Below are positions 6,176 to 7,791 of a stretch of 7,791 nt of DNA, piece after piece (position 1 is the first letter of the stretch; each line of letters starts with the position of its first letter). Under the pieces are notes generated by a model. The model did no database searches. It was not told the origin of the DNA and was given only the letters and a program-made list of their open reading frames with translations. The stretch is taken from assembly GCA_947169455.1 (NCBI GenBank), contig CAMVPV010000054.1, positions 1 to 7,791 of the forward strand. Direction: 5' to 3'. The position numbers and the translations under genes were made by a program. This stretch comes from an uncultured Clostridia bacterium. GTDB lineage: Bacteria > Bacillota_A > Clostridia > Oscillospirales > Ruminococcaceae.

Positions 6176-7009
6176 TTGGCAAAGCGTGTGATTAGTGCAT
6201 TCGTGGGGATAGCTATTGCACTGGGAGTGCTGTTCCTTGCGGAAACGCCTGTACTTCCCCTTATAGTTGCGGCGCTTATTGATATCGCACTGTACGAGCT
6301 GCTGAACGTCTGCGGCTGCCTGAAATTCAGGATGCACAGTGCGGGATGCTTCATATACGGCACCCTGACCCCGTTCCTCTGCTATTACACGACCGATCTC
6401 AAATGGCGGCTGATGCTGTCCTCGGTAGTGATACTGGGAATGCTGGCGGGGTACGTCGGCGACCACAAGAAGCTTCCGTTTGACCGTCTCGCCTGCATGA
6501 TAACCTGTTCGCTGCTGGTAACGCTTTCGATGAGCGGTCTGGTATCGCTCTACAAGATGAGCGACCTGCACGGGATATGCTACATCGTGATAGCACTCGC
6601 TTCGGCGTGGCTTGGCGATGCGGGTGCTTTCTTCGTGGGAACGGCTTTCGGAAAGCATAAGCTGTGCCCCGATATCTCACCGAAGAAAACGGTCGAGGGT
6701 GCGGTCGGCGGCGTAGTGACGACGATGCTGGTGCTGTGCATATACTGCCTGTGCTATCAGAAATTCATGGAAACACAGGGGCACGTATTTTCGGTGAATT
6801 ATATCGCGATAGCTGTCTATGGCATGGCAGCCTCGGTGCTCGGCATGATAGGCGACCTTACCGCGTCGCTCCTCAAACGTGAGCACGAGATAAAGGATTA
6901 CGGAAACATAATGCCCGGTCACGGCGGTGTTATGGACAGATTTGACAGCGTACTCTTCATAGTGCCGTTCATGCTGATGTTTGTCACATTTATTAACTTT
7001 TTTAACTGA
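6176..7009 (+). CDS. cdsA: Phosphatidate cytidylyltransferase (CDP-diacylglycerol synthase), TTG start
   Basis: With the TTG start at 6176 the product has 277 aa, close to the family norm. It is an integral membrane enzyme that joins CTP and phosphatidic acid to give CDP-diacylglycerol, the precursor of phosphatidylglycerol and other acidic phospholipids. Several hydrophobic segments are visible (about 6-21, 26-46, 56-71, 79-93, 107-125, 132-156, 174-193, 208-227 and 258-276). The family signature is intact: SLLKREHEIKDYGNIMPGHGGVMDRFD (231-257), with metal-binding acidic residues, and SAWLGDAGAFFVGTAFGK (143-160) followed by SPKKTVEGAVGG (168-179). The frame is open further upstream, but only this TTG has a strong ribosome site, 6 nt away, and gives the normal MAKRVISA N-terminus. 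It follows uppS by 1 nt. Confidence 0.95.
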   Translation: MAKRVISAFVGIAIALGVLFLAETPVLPLIVAALIDIALYELLNVCGCLKFRMHSAGCFIYGTLTPFLCYYTTDLKWRLMLSSVVILGMLAGYVGDHKKLPFDRLACMITCSLLVTLSMSGLVSLYKMSDLHGICYIVIALASAWLGDAGAFFVGTAFGKHKLCPDISPKKTVEGAVGGVVTTMLVLCIYCLCYQKFMETQGHVFSVNYIAIAVYGMAASVLGMIGDLTASLLKREHEIKDYGNIMPGHGGVMDRFDSVLFIVPFMLMFVTFINFFN

Positions 7010-7179
7010 TTAAAGATTGTTTGTGAAAATTTTAAGGGGGACGTCATTTATCGTTGGGCGTCCCCCTCGCACTCTGTATTTAAGGGAGAATTTTTAAACA
7101 GAACAAACGCGGTCGCTGCAGAAAAGCGATCGTTCAGTAACGATGCGAAATCGTCATATAATGATCATGGTGATGTGTA
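7010..7179 (+). promoter_or_regulatory. Structured intergenic leader before ispC
   Basis: This 170-nt gap is long for an otherwise tight operon and holds several inverted repeats. Hairpin 1: AGGGGGACG (7035-7043) with CGTCCCCCT (7059-7067), a 9-bp perfect stem and 15-nt loop. Hairpin 2: CGGTCGCT (7110-7117) with AGCGATCG (7125-7132), 8 bp with one G-U. Hairpin 3: ATCGTT (7129-7134) with AACGAT (7139-7144), overlapping and excluding hairpin 2. Hairpin 4: ACGAT (7140-7144) with ATCGT (7150-7154), excluding hairpin 3. A TATAAT at 7157-7162 has only a weak -35 and lies too close to the start codon to be a convincing promoter. No U-run follows hairpin 1 on the plus strand, so it is not a standard terminator. 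It matches no riboswitch class I can recognise. Confidence 0.5.
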
Positions 7180-7791
7180 ATGAAAAAGATCTCGATACTC
7201 GGTTCGACAGGCTCGATAGGCACGCAGACGCTTGAGATATGCCGTCTGCACGGGATAGAAGTGCTTTCGGCGGCGGCAAACAGCAATGTAAAGCTGCTTG
7301 CTGAACAGGCGCGGGAATTCCGCATGAAGCGGGTCTGCGTAAGCCGCACCGACAAATATAATGAACTGAAGCTTCTCCTTGCGGATACCGGTACCGCGGT
7401 ACTCTGCGGCGAGGAGGGTATGTGTGAGCTTGCCGCCGAGGAAAATGCAGAGCTCATCGTGAATTCCGTAGTGGGGATGGCAGGTCTGCTGCCCACGCTG
7501 ACCGCCATAGAGCACGGAAAGGACATCGCGCTCGCCAACAAGGAAACTCTTGTCGCGGGCGGACAGCTCGTTATGCCCGCCGCACGCGAAAAGGGCGTGA
7601 AGATATACCCCGTTGACAGCGAACACTCCGCGATATTCCAGTGCCTTCAGGGCAACAAGCGCTCACAGCTGAGAAGCATAATACTTACCGCTTCGGGCGG
7701 ACCCTTTTTCGGAAAGACGAAAGCAGAGCTTGCGGACGTCACTGCGGCACAGGCGCTCGCGCACCCCAACTGGAGCATGGGAAACAAGATC
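7180..7791 (+). CDS. ispC: 1-deoxy-D-xylulose 5-phosphate reductoisomerase (5' part)
   Basis: The frame is open from ATG 7180 to the window end (204 codons; the full enzyme is usually near 380-400 aa). Also named dxr. It rearranges and reduces DXP to 2-C-methyl-D-erythritol 4-phosphate with NADPH, the committed step of the MEP isoprenoid pathway. Motifs: the NADPH-binding GSTGSIGTQTLEI (8-20), ALANKETLVAGG (117-128), PVDSEHSAIFQCL (144-156) with metal ligands D146 and E148, LTASGGPF (169-176) and AHPNWSMGNKI (194-204) at the edge. The ribosome site is weak: GGTGAT (7169-7174), 5 nt before the ATG, can pair with the 3' part of the anti-Shine-Dalgarno. It follows cdsA as in many Firmicutes, but with a 170-nt gap, suggesting a separate control point. 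Confidence 0.96.
   Translation, partial: MKKISILGSTGSIGTQTLEICRLHGIEVLSAAANSNVKLLAEQAREFRMKRVCVSRTDKYNELKLLLADTGTAVLCGEEGMCELAAEENAELIVNSVVGMAGLLPTLTAIEHGKDIALANKETLVAGGQLVMPAAREKGVKIYPVDSEHSAIFQCLQGNKRSQLRSIILTASGGPFFGKTKAELADVTAAQALAHPNWSMGNKI

Noticed and set aside
5374..6363. Long open frame (329 codons) antisense to uppS and cdsA
   Set aside because: Same reason: it mirrors the codon pattern of real genes and its protein has no recognisable motif.
7035..7067. Rho-independent terminator after cdsA
   Set aside because: The stem is strong but no U-run follows on the plus strand. On the minus strand a mixed A/T stretch follows, but no leftward gene ends there.

Overview
The window looks like a chromosomal segment of a Gram-positive anaerobe of the Clostridia, most probably Oscillospiraceae (Ruminococcus-like). 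This rests on the order of the housekeeping genes (pyrH-frr-uppS-cdsA-ispC), AAAGGA-type Shine-Dalgarno sites, good sigma-A-type promoters, a DUF4358 lipoprotein (a family typical of Clostridia) and frequent use of ATA for isoleucine. No organism name can be proved from the sequence alone. No rRNA, tRNA, CRISPR array, insertion sequence or prophage gene was seen.

The left part (1-3126) is read leftward. At the edge lie the first 18 codons of a gene whose N-terminus resembles clostridial class I DAHP synthases. It has its own promoter, with a perfect 14-bp palindrome in the spacer. To its right is a large secreted, membrane-anchored protein (981 aa) that is a bacterial relative of glycoside hydrolase family 59 (galactosylceramidase-like). 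It has a TIM-barrel, a beta-sandwich, a lectin-like module, two further related beta modules and a C-terminal membrane anchor.

The middle (3127-4112) holds an AT-rich divergent promoter region, a 193-aa DUF4358 lipoprotein with a hexanucleotide-repeat linker, a candidate terminator and the promoter of the next operon.

The right part (4113-7791) is a compact rightward operon: pyrH (UMP kinase), frr (ribosome recycling factor), uppS (undecaprenyl diphosphate synthase), cdsA (CDP-diacylglycerol synthase) and the first 204 codons of ispC/dxr (DXP reductoisomerase). It joins nucleotide supply and ribosome recycling with envelope precursor synthesis. IspC commits carbon to isoprenoids, UppS turns isoprenoid units into the C55 carrier lipid used for peptidoglycan, and CdsA activates phosphatidate for phospholipids. 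uppS and cdsA are 1 nt apart, both start with TTG, and the cdsA Shine-Dalgarno is made by the last uppS codons. The 170-nt gap before ispC contains several strong and partly exclusive hairpins.

Most of the window is ordinary conserved core genome. The parts worth a second look are the divergent GH59-like surface enzyme, the palindrome inside the leftmost promoter, and the structured leader in front of ispC.
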